Shown: piece after piece, positions 1 through 15,000 of the stretch
Position numbering within the stretch: the stretch's first letter is position 1
How the letters are laid out: every line of letters starts with the position of its first letter
DNA from: Hydractinia symbiolongicarpus
Lineage: Eukaryota > Cnidaria > Hydrozoa > Anthoathecata > Hydractiniidae
Assembly: GCF_029227915.1 (NCBI RefSeq)
Contig: NC_079879.1
Coordinates: 20,850,501-20,914,500 of the forward strand
DNA: 64,000 nucleotides
Direction of reading: 5' to 3'
The notes under the pieces: generated by a model
The model's database searches: none
What the model was told of the DNA's origin: nothing
The model's input: only the letters and a program-made list of their open reading frames with translations
Position numbers and translations under genes: made by a program

Positions 1-71
1 TAATCTTATTGAGTTTCATTTAAAGCCAATACCAGGATAGAGAATAAAGAAATTATACTATAAAACAATAC

Positions 72-3000
72 CTTGACAGCATTTTCAGAATCGAAGACAG
101 GCTCTAAATTTGTCCATATTTTCTCAACATTCAACCACTAAAAAACAAGGGTGATGATGTACAGGATTTTTTTGGTATTAATTATGTCGCAACACTACTA
201 TACACTTAAATTCATTTAAATTGGTTGTTGTTCCTCATTCGATCTATAACTCATTTGTAATATTCATGTTTTTCCAACAAATAAATTTGGAACTAACAAA
301 ACAACTTCCCAAAGAAGAAGGTTTAAAACAACATATTAATAAATTTATGTTTTACTCTACCGTACCTGCCCTAGCATTTCACCGACTTCGTTTAGTTTAA
401 TTGACCATGCAGCTGTTTCCTCCTTTAACGGTTTGATATACTTTGATGCTAACATCGTAATCAGTGATGACTTCCCCTCTTCCAGAGTGTCTAACAAATG
501 ATCCATGTGATCCTTATTAAAGATCATCAGTCCACGACTTTTGTAACGTTCAAATTGAAACACCTAAGATGCAAGTAATTTATATGCATACATTACACAT
601 AAAAAAATATTTGGCAAGTGGATGATTTTACCTAATAACCCAAAAATCAATAATGAAGCTACATTTTTATTGCTTCTGAAGAACACAAATATATACCACA
701 CAAGATACGTTCGTAAGCACAGTGCCGGCTAATTATTTTAAGGTATCAAAATGCAAACTAAATATTTAATGTTGCAGCACCATATAACTACAACAGAACC
801 TACGGTGTAAGCAACCTTCAGGATAACTTGTCTACATAAAAATCCAATATATGCAAAAATCTGTTATTTTCTTAATCATGTTGACTAAAGTGTGTAACCT
901 TATACAGGGGTTTTAACAAAAATAGAAATAAAGTTTCTTGACATTATAAAAATTTTATGCCAAAAAGAGTTCCATGTTACGTGTGTGTAACCATACTCTT
1001 AAGATAGTCTTGGTAAAAATAAGCAAAAGAATGTAATCGAACCTGATCAGCCCATGTTTCTTCAATCCGTCTCAAACAACTCTCTAAATCCAATTCAACC
1101 TGACTGCCTTTTACAATTTGCTCAATTTCACTTTTGTGCCTACATGAAAGTTTTCACATTATTATCATTAAGAAAAATATTTGGCAGGGCAGATAGATTT
1201 GTATGTCCTGATATGCTTTATACACAATATTATTTATAATAAACCATTTTCCCAATAGTCTTTTTAATGCTTAAGAGAGCATTTCCCTGGGGGAAACCTT
1301 TCAAAGAAAAGGCAGTGTTCTGTTTTAAATGTGCGTTTTAAAGTAACCTATGGAAAAAAATATGTACATTGAAATCAATCATGACAAGACCAGGGCGAGA
1401 AATCATGTAATTAGCTATCAAATTTTGTTATTCCAAGGAGTGTAGCAGAAGGAGGTGCTTCACTGTCTTTTCTATCAGAAAAGCGTGATTTTCAATTTTC
1501 TGATCTGGTGACCTGACCTGAAGACACATCTAAAATGCAGTTTCTATTTTACAATTCTTTTGTCAACAAACACTTCTGTCATTATATAAAAGTCCTACAT
1601 ACTCTATTAACCCAATATCCATAATATGATTCAATTTAAAAATATTGGCTTCCAATTGAAATGACTTCTTCGTCACATGCATCACTTGAAGCCAATGACG
1701 ATTACGTATTTCCTAATATAATAGAAAATATACATAATAAAAATTGCAATGCATGAATACAATACTTAAAATACAACTAATCTAAAGAATTTATGCTCTT
1801 GACTGATAGCTCTGAATTTTTTATATTCCAGATATAGTCTAGACAAAAACCGGTCAGTGTTTGTTTTATTACTTCATTGCATTTAATCCAAAAAGTAAAT
1901 TTCCCTTATAAAAAAACAAAGATGTATTTTAAATTGTCATTCCTAGGTCACAAATACTAGTGTTTTTTAATTTTAACATACAATTTAAACTTACATCACA
2001 AAACAAAGTGGAAGTATTTTGTACGTGCATTAAAACAATGTTTTTAGATAAACCTATAAAAAAAGCTACAAAACCTGTTTTTTTATTTCTTTTAATAATG
2101 GCTTAGCAAACCAGTTTTTATGACTCCATAGAATCCCTGTTAAACAAGTCTTAAACTAATCAAATCATTCAACTATTTTTTTTATGTATCATTCAAGTTA
2201 AAATATGTCATACTAATACAGAAAGATAAATTGTCAAACGAAAGTACAAACTAACAAGCAAATGCATTTTTATAAAACTCTTTACCTTTGAGGCAAGTTT
2301 ATGTAGCAGCGGAAATATTTCTAAATAACCATTTAAAGCATCTTGTAATTCAATGAACGCAAACCAGTTATGAATCTTTGCAGGTAAAGACATGAAGCAA
2401 TTCCATAAAGTTTTTATCTAAAATGACAAATACATATAAGAGTTAAGAAAATCTTTATAACAATGTTTCACAGAAATATAAATCATACTTACATCATTAG
2501 AACTGTCTTCCAAAAATACATCAGCCCATAATGTGTCCCGAAACCTCAAAACAATAAATTAAAAAACTTATACGACACTACTTTTTTTTCTTACGGGTGG
2601 TTTTCAATTCGTTATATTCTGAAAAGTTAATAAGTCCTTCTGAACTAAGCACACGAGTTAAAGTTATACAAGTTAAAGTTATATATATAATGCAAAAAGA
2701 CTTACTTCATATCAAATGAGATATATCTCTGAAACAGTTCATATAACATCCCCAGTAATTCTAACTCCTACAACGAGGTTAAAAAGCTTTAGTACAAATT
2801 CAAAATGCACACGTTAGGATATAATGAAATACCTAATTATAGAACAAATGAGGGGTATTATTTTTTCCAACAAATTCTGCTTCAGAATTAATTAGGAAAC
2901 TAGTTGAATGGCCCATGGAAAAATCCACTGCCGCAAGAGAGCATTGGAAAAGTTTAATCATTTTAAAATTTTCATGACATTAGTAAGTCTATGACTGTAC

Positions 3001-6000
3001 TACCCTCAAACCATAATTTGCGACACAGCCTGGGGGAAACCAGTTATTACTGTAATAAAAGCTAAGTAAAGCTTAAGCAAAATTAGGCAAAATGGAATTG
3101 ATGCAATTAACAATCAAATTTGTTTAAACTTTGTTCCATTTAAAATCAACGTAACAGAGTTCTTATGATTTAAAAAATGAATTTAATGAGAACTTGACAA
3201 TATTTCTGGTTCTTAATTTTGCGAGTTGTTAACACAGTGATTCATTATTATTCTGCAGTAAGGTACTATTTAAAAATGCGATGGTTTGTGGCATGGGGTA
3301 TTGCGTGAAAAAAAGGAAAACAGCAAAAAGAATATCAATATACTTCTCCTGTTTTCTTTAATTCATCAAACGGTGTAGGTGTTATACCAAACCATTGCTG
3401 CACTGCATGCAATGTTTCGCTCCTTTTATTAAACACAGCATAATCTTTTTGAAATTCCTTTAATTTTGCGACGGCATCTGCAGGAACAATACCTGGCATT
3501 GCCAGTCCTTGTGAATCAAACCTATTTCGAAACTGAATGACTTCGAGCACAAATGCCTGTAAAAAGGTGTTTAGATAACTTTGCATCCAAAATTAATGTT
3601 TAATAACTTTAGAAATATCTAGTTACAACTTCCAGTAGAATAGAATAGAAATAAAAAAAAAAATAGAAAATTACAACACATAGCTGAAGGTAGCTATTTT
3701 TTTCATTCAATCTACAGCAGAAAATTGAGATAAAGCGGTGTTTACAGCCTTTCTAATTCAATTTATTTCTTATGACAAAAAATTGTCCACATGAAATACA
3801 ATTTGCCTGCTTCATGTCAGCGAACTTGTCATTCACGTTACCACACTTGTCACTCGTGTTATTCACATTGGCAATTTTTTTTTCATTACAAAGTGTGTTT
3901 TGCAAATCGCGCTTCCATACAGGAACAATAGTTAAATTAAAAAAGAGATGAAAGCAAAAGTCTTGTAAGCTCAAATTACATCAAACGTAAAAAAAAACAT
4001 GTTGACAAAAATTTGCGGGCATGAATCAAGAATTTTTGTTGACACATCGGCAGTAGCCTTGGCAATTTCCAAGTGCTTATATGAAATAGAAAATCTGTGT
4101 TTTAGCGCATTAAAATTCTTTTTACATACTTTTATGTCTCTGTCCAATTCTTCCTCAAAAAGTGTTCGTTGCTCCTTCATAAGTTTCTCTCTAAGCTGAA
4201 AATGTAAGAACAAGAACAGTAATGATATAATTCTGTTGTTTTCATTTTTTATAACAAAAAAAACAACAAACCGTTTCAGCAAGCACAACAAGATTACTCC
4301 AACATTTGCGTAAACATTTAACAGCTTCAATTTCTTCTCTTGCTATTGGAACACCGTACTCACTGATAATAAAAAAATAGTTATCATGAACCAAGATAAA
4401 GATATCCAAAAACATTTTGCTTCTGATATACATACCTAGTCAAAACATCATACAAGGACTCCACTGGAGCATAAAGGTTATCAATACGTATTTCCATATC
4501 TGTAATCCTCTGGATCTCGTTTAACACATTGTTTAGGTCGCCTAATGAGTTTATCTCACTTGTTAAATGTGAATTTAAGTCTTCACGTTGTGCTACAAGC
4601 ATATCAAGATTATCCTACAACAACAAAAAACAAATGTTTAGCAGCAGAAAAGAGAAATTTTAAGCAGCACATAGTCACTGATGCAAATAATGCTAATGAA
4701 GCAGAAAAGAAAAAAATACTTAAATGAGATAAAAAAAAAACTTAAACTAAAAATTCAATTTGCAAACTGACCTTTGCCATGTGATGCAGTTTTTGAACAT
4801 AACACATTTTCCAAGCCAAACAAAATCCACTTAATGATTCTTTAATGGCTGTTGTCTCCAGAACAATAGACCCAATATTAACTTGATTAGCTGTATTCTG
4901 TATATTTCTTTCAATTTTGACTAGTCGTTGAACCTCAACATGGTGCGATTCCAGATCAGGTTTTTCTTCTTCTAACAAGTTATATAGGGTATTCATGTCG
5001 TCAAGCCAAAGAAAGTTAAAGTTTTCAAATACAAGCAAAAAACTTGTGACATCTCTTTCAAGATCTAAAAGCAATATACTAAAAAACTTGAGATCAAAGA
5101 GAGGAAAAATGATGTAGTAATTGGTATCATATAAAAATAGCTAAGCTACAGGTATTTATTTTAGTGCAATCCACTACAGGTGGTAAAATCTCCAAGGATA
5201 AATACAAACCAGACGTAAAATGCCTAATGTGATCTAAATTCGATTAAATTTAGTTTGGCAAATTGTTAAATACTATAAAATCGTGGATTTACTTTTACAC
5301 TTTAGAATAAATATTATTTCATGTAAAAATACAACCCATGGTGAATTATGTCCCAATCAAACGTTGTGTTGCACTTTAACAAGACATTAAAATGCAAATA
5401 GGATAAAAACAATAATAAGCATTGGTAAGATAGTCATATGTAGCAACGCTTTCAAGTCTAGGACAGATTTTACAATTTTCCAAATTCCTTAAAGATATTA
5501 CGAAAAATACACAAAAAATCACAACATCAACATACTGTTTAGTGCATTGTCAATCTTTTCTTTCAACAGCACAACAGATGAATTATTCGTGATCGTGTCA
5601 TGAAATGACTTTTTTAAGTCAGCATCCCACCAATATATATTCAAACTGACATCAATAATTTTTTGAGCTACTTGTGATACCACACTTTGTACAGTATATA
5701 TTGTTGGTACCAATACAATGTTCGGAAGATCAAATAAGACATTGACTTTAAATTTAAGAGATTGTCTCGTATCATTCCTGTAAAAGAAATTTAAATGATA
5801 ATTGCAGTTCTAGAAGATAATAAGATCGTTTCTGGTGTGTGTAAACTTAACACAGTGTTAACATATTTAAGAAAGTTGATAGCAGTAAAAAGAATTCTGG
5901 ATATGTGACTACAAAGCATACTTTTCAGATTCAGAGTAATCCCAGTTAATACAAACACAAATAACAATTGTAACTCAAATTAACAAAAAATTTAAAAATT

Positions 6001-9000
6001 AGAAAAAAAAAACTAAAAAATAGAATGATTATAAATAACCAAGGTAAAAGACAACAATGTATACAGTGATATTATACACAATTTACTGATTTGTTATTCT
6101 ACAAACCTTTCACGTCCAACTAATTTATAATATTCTTCCAATGATTGTAAAGTACTTTTCAACATAGCTTTAAAAATATCTGATGAGTAATGTGCAAACA
6201 AATCTGAGATGACCTTTTTATCATTCAAAAAGGAGATGGGTGATGTTGGTTCTTGTTGATCTGCAGCAAGTAATGACACTGCATACCCTTCAGCAGATTT
6301 GGAAGGTATATTCGTAGCATGAGAAGGTGGCAACGAGTCTGGCTTCATTGTAAGAGTAATTGCTATCTCCTAAAAAATATTTTTAGGAGGCACTTAAGGT
6401 TGCACATTATCTTCCCATTGGGTCATTCCACAAAGGTAATGCCTACAACAGAAATTTTTCACAAGGTTTCCACAATTTAATTCTTTCTTTATCTTTAAGA
6501 CTTCTCTGACAGGGTGCTTAATCAACATTAAGTACTTAACAAAAGGGAACCTTGATGAAATTCATTTCACTGAAGCAGGTGCCTAATCTAGCAGGTACTT
6601 TATCAATGCATTAGACTTAAATCTTATAGAATTGATTTTCCATACAGTAAGAAAGTAACATACGGAAAAAACTGAAACTAAACACCTACCTGCAATGACC
6701 TTTCAATCAAGTGAATCAACTGGCTTAATGACAACCCAATCTCATCAATGGAACAATTGTGCATTTGAAGAAAATCCATAGGACTCCAAAGTTTTGAACA
6801 CGCAGCAGATTTGTTAAATAAAATAAATTTTTTGATATTTTCAACGGCTGTGTCTACTTCATTGTAACAGATCTTTGTGACTTTATTAATCAAAGTTTTT
6901 GAATGATTGATAGCACTCTGAACCTGAGGATAAAAGATATTATCTTATTCATTCTAGTATTAATATTTCTGAAGGTTAAAATTTTTACCCACACAAATAA
7001 AAGCAAATAATAATTAACTGATACATTTATCACTCTCAAAAACTTATTTTTACCTCGTATATATAGAATAGCCTGACTGTACATTTTCATATGGCTTAGT
7101 GTTGCAGTCAATGATGTACAAAGTACCTCAGCATCAATTTTAAATTAAATAAAAGATGGTATAATCAAACAAATTTATTCTAGCAACTACAATTACCTTG
7201 TGAAGAAATGCATCAACATTTACACTGTTCCAAAACAATACAGACAGCCCTGGTTGAAAATACGATAAAGTAGATTCGAGTAACGGACTACAAATTGCCT
7301 TTAAATGATCTGGAATAGCATCACTTATGTCATAAAACTGTGATAACAGGTGTTCCAACGTTTCTTTGTAAAACTTGTATCTGTTCTCCTAAAATCACAT
7401 CAATGAAAAATATTTACAATTACTTTAATGATTCGTGCCTATAAAAACAAACACTATTTGTGATGCTCTCTTGGAAGAATACGAAACATGGAAATTTTGT
7501 ATTTTTTTATAAAAAGAAATACAAGTTTCTTATTTTTTAAAATATGCATATTTTTAAAAATACGCGAATAAATTCGAAATTCGTATTTCCTATTTGTAGA
7601 AAGACGAATTTCATATTTCATATTTTTAAAAATAGAAATGCAAATTTCGTAAACAACAAGTTCCTGTGCTTATTTCTTTGTGATAACTTCTGTTTTAATA
7701 ACTTCGAATTATAATTGTCTTGCAAAATTTATCTCATTTATTAAAGGAGCTAATTATATTCACTACAAAAAACGGGACTTCTAGCCCATTTTATGCAAGT
7801 TGTCAAGAAACAAGATTTCAATAATACTTAAGACCACCTATTCAGAAGCCCTTATTTTAAATTTCTGGATAACACAATGTTTCATCTCACTTTACTGTCA
7901 CACTCTACTGACACACTTTACTGCCTTTTTTTCAAAAGTGAGAAACAACCAATTAGAGAACAAAATAAATGGTTATAGTTGGTGACTGCTATTAACTTAT
8001 GTAAAAATCTTATTTGTTGTGTGGAAATCGCCCTTAAATTTCTAACATTCTTTCAAGAAATCCAATGATCTGCTATATAAAAACAAAATGTTTAAAAAAA
8101 CATGTCAAAAATGAAATTCAGGATAGTTCTAAAAAAATTTGTGGTTAAATTTTTGTATCAAAAACAAAAAATAATAAACACCTTGCTGTAGATTTCCAAG
8201 ATACTTTCAGGGATCACAAAATCAAAACGTTTAAGCCTTTTAACATCAGCAAAGATTTCCAGGATCCTAAAAAGAGAACAAAATATCACAACAAAATTAC
8301 TTACATGAGCATATTAAAATATACACGGAAATGTCACCTTTCTGTACAGACATAAGATTATTTATTTAGTGACATTTCTAATAGCATTTAGCCTTTCTTT
8401 TCAACATAAAAATCTGGTGCATCAAAGAAAGCATTTGATTCATCACACATCTCACCTTGGATCTGAATATACAATAATTTTTTTGCTTTCCACTTCATGC
8501 GCTAATAAAGTTGTGTTCATAGATTTGAAGCATAGCTCAGCCTGTGTAGTCCATACTGATAACCAACTATCTTCAAATTGAATCAAAACGGTTGCAAGTC
8601 TGTTATAGTACTTCACTGCATTCTTGTATTCCTTAAAAAAAGCAAAAGTGCAATAAGAAACATGAAAATTGACATGTACTATAGATTTTAAAAAAATATT
8701 TTCGCAGTTCATTAGTTTTCCCAATTCCATCAATAATTTTTTTATAATTTCATGGCAGTGAACTCAGACCTTTCTCAAAGCATAAATAAACAGTACCTTA
8801 AGATTTGTAACAAATTTAACATCTTTTAGTATTTTCATTGGTGTTTCAATGTTCTGAAACAACTTTTTTACCCAAATAATTGCAGAAGACACAATTGGAA
8901 CATTTCGTAGGCTAGGTGGGCAGTCCTAAAACAAAACAAAACAATAAAAATGAAAAATCATACTGAAGCTTTTAGTTTAGCGCAATATCGAAAAATGAAT

Positions 9001-12000
9001 TTCTTACCTTGTTAAGCTCATATTGTTTTTCAATGTTTTCCAAGTCTTGTTCATATGATTGCAGTACTAATGCATATGCATTTTGGAACGTGGCTGACAA
9101 AGCAGTTCGTGAAAATATTGGAGTAAAGCTAAAAAAGTCAATCCATTATTAAATGCGTAAAATGCAGAAAAAAATTATTTTCTTAACTCTTTACAAGCCA
9201 CAACGAAAAAATATATAAAAATATAAGCTAAGGTATTTCTTTGCTAGCGGACAAACATGTTAATATGCAACAAGGCACTGTCGTTCAAGATCATTTAAAA
9301 ATAGTGTGATTGCTTTGATAATTTTAATTACTTTTTCATAATTACTAAAAAAAGCATGCAATATATTCTTGAAATTAAGAAGAGTCTTGTTACTCAAAGG
9401 GAGAAACTATTTAATTATCTTTTTACATGTTTACGTTTATAGTTTATCTTTTCTCTTAAAAACAACCTGGGCATCAACAATGTTATGATGTCTATAAATA
9501 GAAACAAACCATCAAAAACAACCATTATATTAATTTAAGTCACGCATTCCAAACGCACAGCATATCATCTTGACTTTTCTTGAAACAGATAAAACTTATA
9601 ATTTGTCAAAACATTTCTTGTGTGTTTAAATTTGTAGTAAGCGCTGTGGCGTAAAAAAAACTGGTAGCAGCGTAAAAAAAACACTAGACAAGTTATTTAA
9701 ACCTTTTCAAATATTTCAGCAATAAAAATGCACCCATCAGTATCGATGTATTCTATCACACTACTATCCTTTCTTACAACAAACACTAACTATCCCTATT
9801 TATACTGTTTCTTTCCAGCATTGGTGAACAATCAAAGGGGGGTTATGCTTGGGATTGTATTCTAGTGTGAAATGACAGAAAAATTTAACTAGAAAAGAGC
9901 AAACAAAGTTAAAGATACAGATAAATTTAAACTAAAAAAGGAAAATAACTTACTATTAAAATAATTTACTATAAAGAGAAAGATAAAAATCATTAACTTA
10001 CGAAGACAGAATATTTAATGAATGTTCAGTACTGCTGTTCAACTTGTTAAAAGCCTATAATGAGAATACTACGATATAAATATACATATTCTGATGAATT
10101 TGAAAGAAATGCATCATTTTACTTTGCTTCTCTTTACTGAAGTTTGTGCCGTAGAAAGCAGGAAAGCAATCTCTTTAGCAAGCATAACTTCCCAAATTTT
10201 ACTTATCACACTGACCATAAAATGAACCTTAAAATATTATTTGCTTTACTTATAACTTCTTGAACTATTCTTCATGTATACTTAGGATCATAAAATTGTA
10301 GTAAACACTGTGGCATATTAAAAAAGCCTGGTAGCAGCGTAATCAGCGTAATCAGTTTGTTACTATAATACTTCTAAATTTTAAGTACAAACACTTTTTA
10401 AATGAAGTAAGAGTTGCAAATTTAACAACCCTGCATTACAAAATTACATTTCCCAAACCAACACTCCAGTCATATGGTGCGAGTAATCACTCACGCCTGT
10501 TCATGAATAGACAAAAGACTGACATATTTTTTTCTTGTCCAATTAATATGTTTCTTGTAAAACTTTGAAAAGATAAACAAAAGATGAATGCCAATAAATA
10601 ATCTTAAAAAATACATAGTTGTCATCGTTCTTTTCCTGTAACTTACATTTTTAATTTCATTTTAAAACATTTTTAGTCACACAAATTTAGGAAATAAATT
10701 AGGAAAAGAATTCGAGTTATAGAAAAAATGAAATTGTGGGATTTCTAAAGCAAAGCCAGAATAAACTGTTGTTTAATGCAGACACTCTTTAAAACTTGCC
10801 TTTATATATTGTTCGATTAGAGATTCGATTTTTTGAATGGATCGAACAAAATCTGCATAAACATTGTCAAAATCCCCTTCTCCAAAAGTCTGGACATCCA
10901 AGATGATATTTAATTTTAAGTTGCTTTGCAAATATTGCTTTATATTCTGAAACACTTCACCAATGCTCTTTGACAGGTTGACAGATATAACATCTTCAAC
11001 TTCTGACAAATCTATAATAAAGCAGTTAAAATGATATAACAATAACAATACAAAGATGCACATGAAATAAATTTTTACTTTTGATAAAAAATGTACTTTT
11101 TAGTTTAACTTAATGAAGGAATTCTCTTTTTGTTGACTGTGAGAGAACTAGTTCCACAAAAATTATTGGGAATCATCGTATTCTCGAAATTTGCGAAAAT
11201 TAATTCTTGCCAAATTTGATCTCCTTTTTGAAAAATGACAACACCAATTTTTTTTCTGATTTACCAAGAACAACATAATATAATTATAGATTTTAACTTA
11301 TGCACTCATTTTAAGCTGAAAAAAAACAGTAAAAACTGAGAAAAAAAATGTTATAAATTCGCAAACTTTAATCATCACAAAATATTTGTGAACTTTGTGA
11401 ACTTTGTGAAAACTAGTTCTGATAAATAATTTATTTTTTTAACATTTCTTGCAAAAAAAATTAACTCCCTTAAAGGTAGTTTTACTTTGTAGAAAATAAT
11501 TTTTTCAGAATTGACCATTGGCAAAGTTTAAAAGTTGTAATAAGAACAATGCTGTTATGGTTGGATTATGAAAAAATTATAGCTTCTTTGATTATTTTAA
11601 TTAACTAGATTGTCTTGATTTAAATTTGTTAATAAAAATCCCGGGCTTTCAGGACATCTTTTTTATTCCAGAACTGCCAGGGGCCTGCGACAATCCTGTC
11701 TAGCCTAAGAAAGGAACACAGTATCAACTGCAAACAGTATAAGAAATATACACACCAGAACTTCTATTTGTTATCATTGTGTCATTAAAACTTTCATCTA
11801 TTCTGTTATTTCCGTCCTTGTTGTTCACATCATCAGATGCTTTATTCAATTGAGCTTCAGAGAGTTGTGGTGCTGTCTTAGTTGACATCACCAATGCATG
11901 CACTTGCTTCAGAGTTTCAATAACATCAACAAGTTGGTGCAAGTGTTGTATAAAGACACTGAGTGGATTCAAAATTGTTTTTTCATCTGAAAGTGGAACA

Positions 12001-15000
12001 CCATAAACAAATCCAGATGCAGAAGCGTTTGAAGTGTTGCCACTAAGTTTATCAGTGCCTACCAACAAAAAAGCTATTACATAAGCACGATACCACAATG
12101 GCCTAAAATCAGACCTAAATCCCATCAGACTCCTGCTGATTACTTTAGGTATATAACTTTGTATGTCTTAGCATGAGTCAGAACAGCAAACTTGGGTCAG
12201 AAATTTAATCTCAATCACAGCCTTGACATAAGTAAGTCTGAGTTTTCTTATGTAGTAACCCAATACTAGGGTGACATTGATACTTATATATGTTTATTTT
12301 TTTATACATTCTCACAAACAATGATAAATCTTAAAAAAAAAATGGATTGGTATCTATGATGAAATTACATGAAGTAAACTAATTTAATGATATGTAATTT
12401 TGACATCAAAAAAATATACAATATCTTACTTAAAACATCTTCAGCTGTTTTTTTACTGGTTTCACTACCAGCTGTACCACCGCTTGAGGTACTGCTTTCA
12501 TGTTTCAATTTCTTCGACAACATACTTGCACTTGTTAATGTCGGAGTGTATTGCGATCCACCCATAGCATTTTGAAGTGAATAATAAAGTTCTTTATACT
12601 GGTGACAAACTGATAAAGTACTGTACAGAGCAGACAACAGGCTATTCAATTGATCATTGGTTATTTTTCTTTTTAGGCGATTCTTTTCTGTTCTAACTTT
12701 TCCATGAATAATTTCCTTAGTAATACAATCCCAGAAATTCTCATCGATGTTTTTCTTCTTGTTTTCTTGGCTAGATATAAACTTTACGATGTTATGTTTA
12801 CATGAAACTATCAGTTGGTGGCAGACCTAAATGTTAAACAGATTAAATGTTAAAAAATAATGAATTACTCTATTATTTTCATATCCCATAAAGATCTTTT
12901 AGATACTTTAAAAGCTATGACAAAGTGATAGTTAATTTGGTAATATTTGGTTGAAAAACTGCTACATTTAAAGTAGGCTGGCAATTGACACATCATAGCT
13001 AAGAGAAACAAATCGGTTCACAACATCAGAAAATCATTAGGCTATTTGTTTTAATAACTATTCAATTTTTTAAGGGGATAAGGATTTATAAATATTTACA
13101 GACAGAATAATTAAAAAAATGCAATGCCTTACTTTAGCCAACAGGGAGCCTAAAAAGCCATTCTTTGCAAAAAATCTGGACACAGAATCCAATTGTCTAA
13201 TCCCAGAAAGAAGATCTGGAAGAACATTACAAGATAGTTGAAATAAACTCGATTCGTGTTGAAGTTGTTCAAAGCTGCTTCTTAGTGACTCAAGGTATTT
13301 GTTTCTGTCTTTCACATCATTAAATGCATCTGTCAATCTGTAACAGTTAAAAGACAGTTATAGATATAATCAAATATATAATGTTTTTACCCTTTGTTTT
13401 ATATGTTTGAGAGTACAAAAAAGTAACCTGTCTTGACACACCGACTGTTTCTAAAAAAAGACTGCTAGGGATCAAATTTAGACCCAAAAAAGCAAATAAA
13501 AACAAATCTCCCAAGCTTGTTTTATTACAAAAGAAACACCACTATAATAATAGCAGATTCTGCATTATGATGGTTGTTAAAATCACATCTGGCTAATGAT
13601 ACAACATAGATGTAACATCAGGCACGCCAAAGTGGGTCATTTATATTCTAATATTGCTAATCTGTGGTCCAAAATGCTAGCACAGTTTAACATTGGGAAC
13701 AGGGTATTTTTAAATAAAAATATGGGTTGTAATCAAAATTTGTAGCAAGAACCCCGTTTCTCAAAGGTAACACTACATTTCATAATTTAAACAGCATCAC
13801 TTGGCCAGTGCTCTGCATCAGGTAGACTGCAATATTTTATGTTGGCAAGGCATAGGCTGAATAACCACTCAAAAATGCACTTTTTGGACTTTCCACAATG
13901 TCCACAAAATGAAAAAATCAACCCTATCACCTGGAAAAGTCTGAAATATGGTGGAATTGGGGCATGCTAATGTCAAATATAAACATTGAGAAGTATAAAC
14001 TTTAATAAAATCAGAGTGTGTGTTATGTAAAACGAAGTGGCATTATAAATTGTTTGCAGTTGCGATTCTCGAAATTCCACCTTCTTATAATAGAACAATA
14101 TATTAAGTCCTCCATTGCAGAGGCAGATTCAGTGTACGTCAGCGCCGTCACGCAACTGACATGAGCATTATTTTACAGGCCTTCCTCTTCTATGACTGAG
14201 TTGATAAATACAGCAAAAAGCAACTGACATCTGGAGGACATTCCTGCAAATTGATTGGGTTGCCGGCCGAAACAACGTACTTTGATTAATTTACAAAAAC
14301 CTGACTGCTTTTACCCACATTTACGGTATTTGAGGTGTGATTCAGCATGCATTTTTCAATAATCATTGAATTTTTGTGTAATCCATGCCGTGTAAATTGA
14401 ATTTTGGACCAAACGAAAGCAATTAGGAGGGTTTTATCAGACCAAACGAAAGCAATCAATGACTTTTCGGACCAAGTGAAAGCAATCAAGACCTTTTCAG
14501 AGCAAATGAAAGCATGCAAGACTAATAAGCAGCCAGGCATGGTGAATCACAACATGTGTGCTGCCATGAGATGCAATAATTTTTTTTAATGTGCAAGAAA
14601 TATACTTAAAGTTATTACATTAAATTAAGTCTTTATGTCAAAAATATAATTACAGCTGCTTTTAGATATTGGAACATATGTAGCTAGCTAGCTAGCTAGA
14701 AATTTTAATGCAGAGTGGGTTACTTTTTAAAGTTGTTGTTGTTCACCAAAAACTTAGAGAGTTCTGCAATTGCTTTATCGTAAGAAGATAATGCTTTATT
14801 ATTCCTGTTATCTTAAACACTTGTAATAGCTAATAAAAGCCACCTAGCTAACTTTCATATGAAAAATCCTTTTTATACTTAATTTTAATTTTTCACAAAT
14901 AGGCCCAGAGCACACATAGACTGATAATAACTTCCATCCTGCAGATGTTAATAGCTCACTTTTGGGATATATCATCTTATAAATTTTGATATTAGTACAA

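Noticed and set aside
1400-1530. Possible extra dynein exon on the minus strand with an acceptor near 1531
   Set aside because: It contains in-frame stops in every usable phase. The exon ending at 1603 joins in frame to 1139 with normal dynein sequence.
3971-4330. 119-codon minus ORF
   Set aside because: Only 4195-4130 of it is dynein exon; the rest is read-through into introns.
7040-7120. Minus-strand segment with donor-like GTAAAA (SHMKMYSQAILYIRG)
   Set aside because: Exons 7388-7197 and 6923-6690 join in phase 0 with a continuous dynein motif, so inserting this piece is unnecessary.
14404-14589. Plus ORF with repeated DQTKAI
   Set aside because: Explained by a 30-bp minisatellite within an intron; no splice sites or start context.
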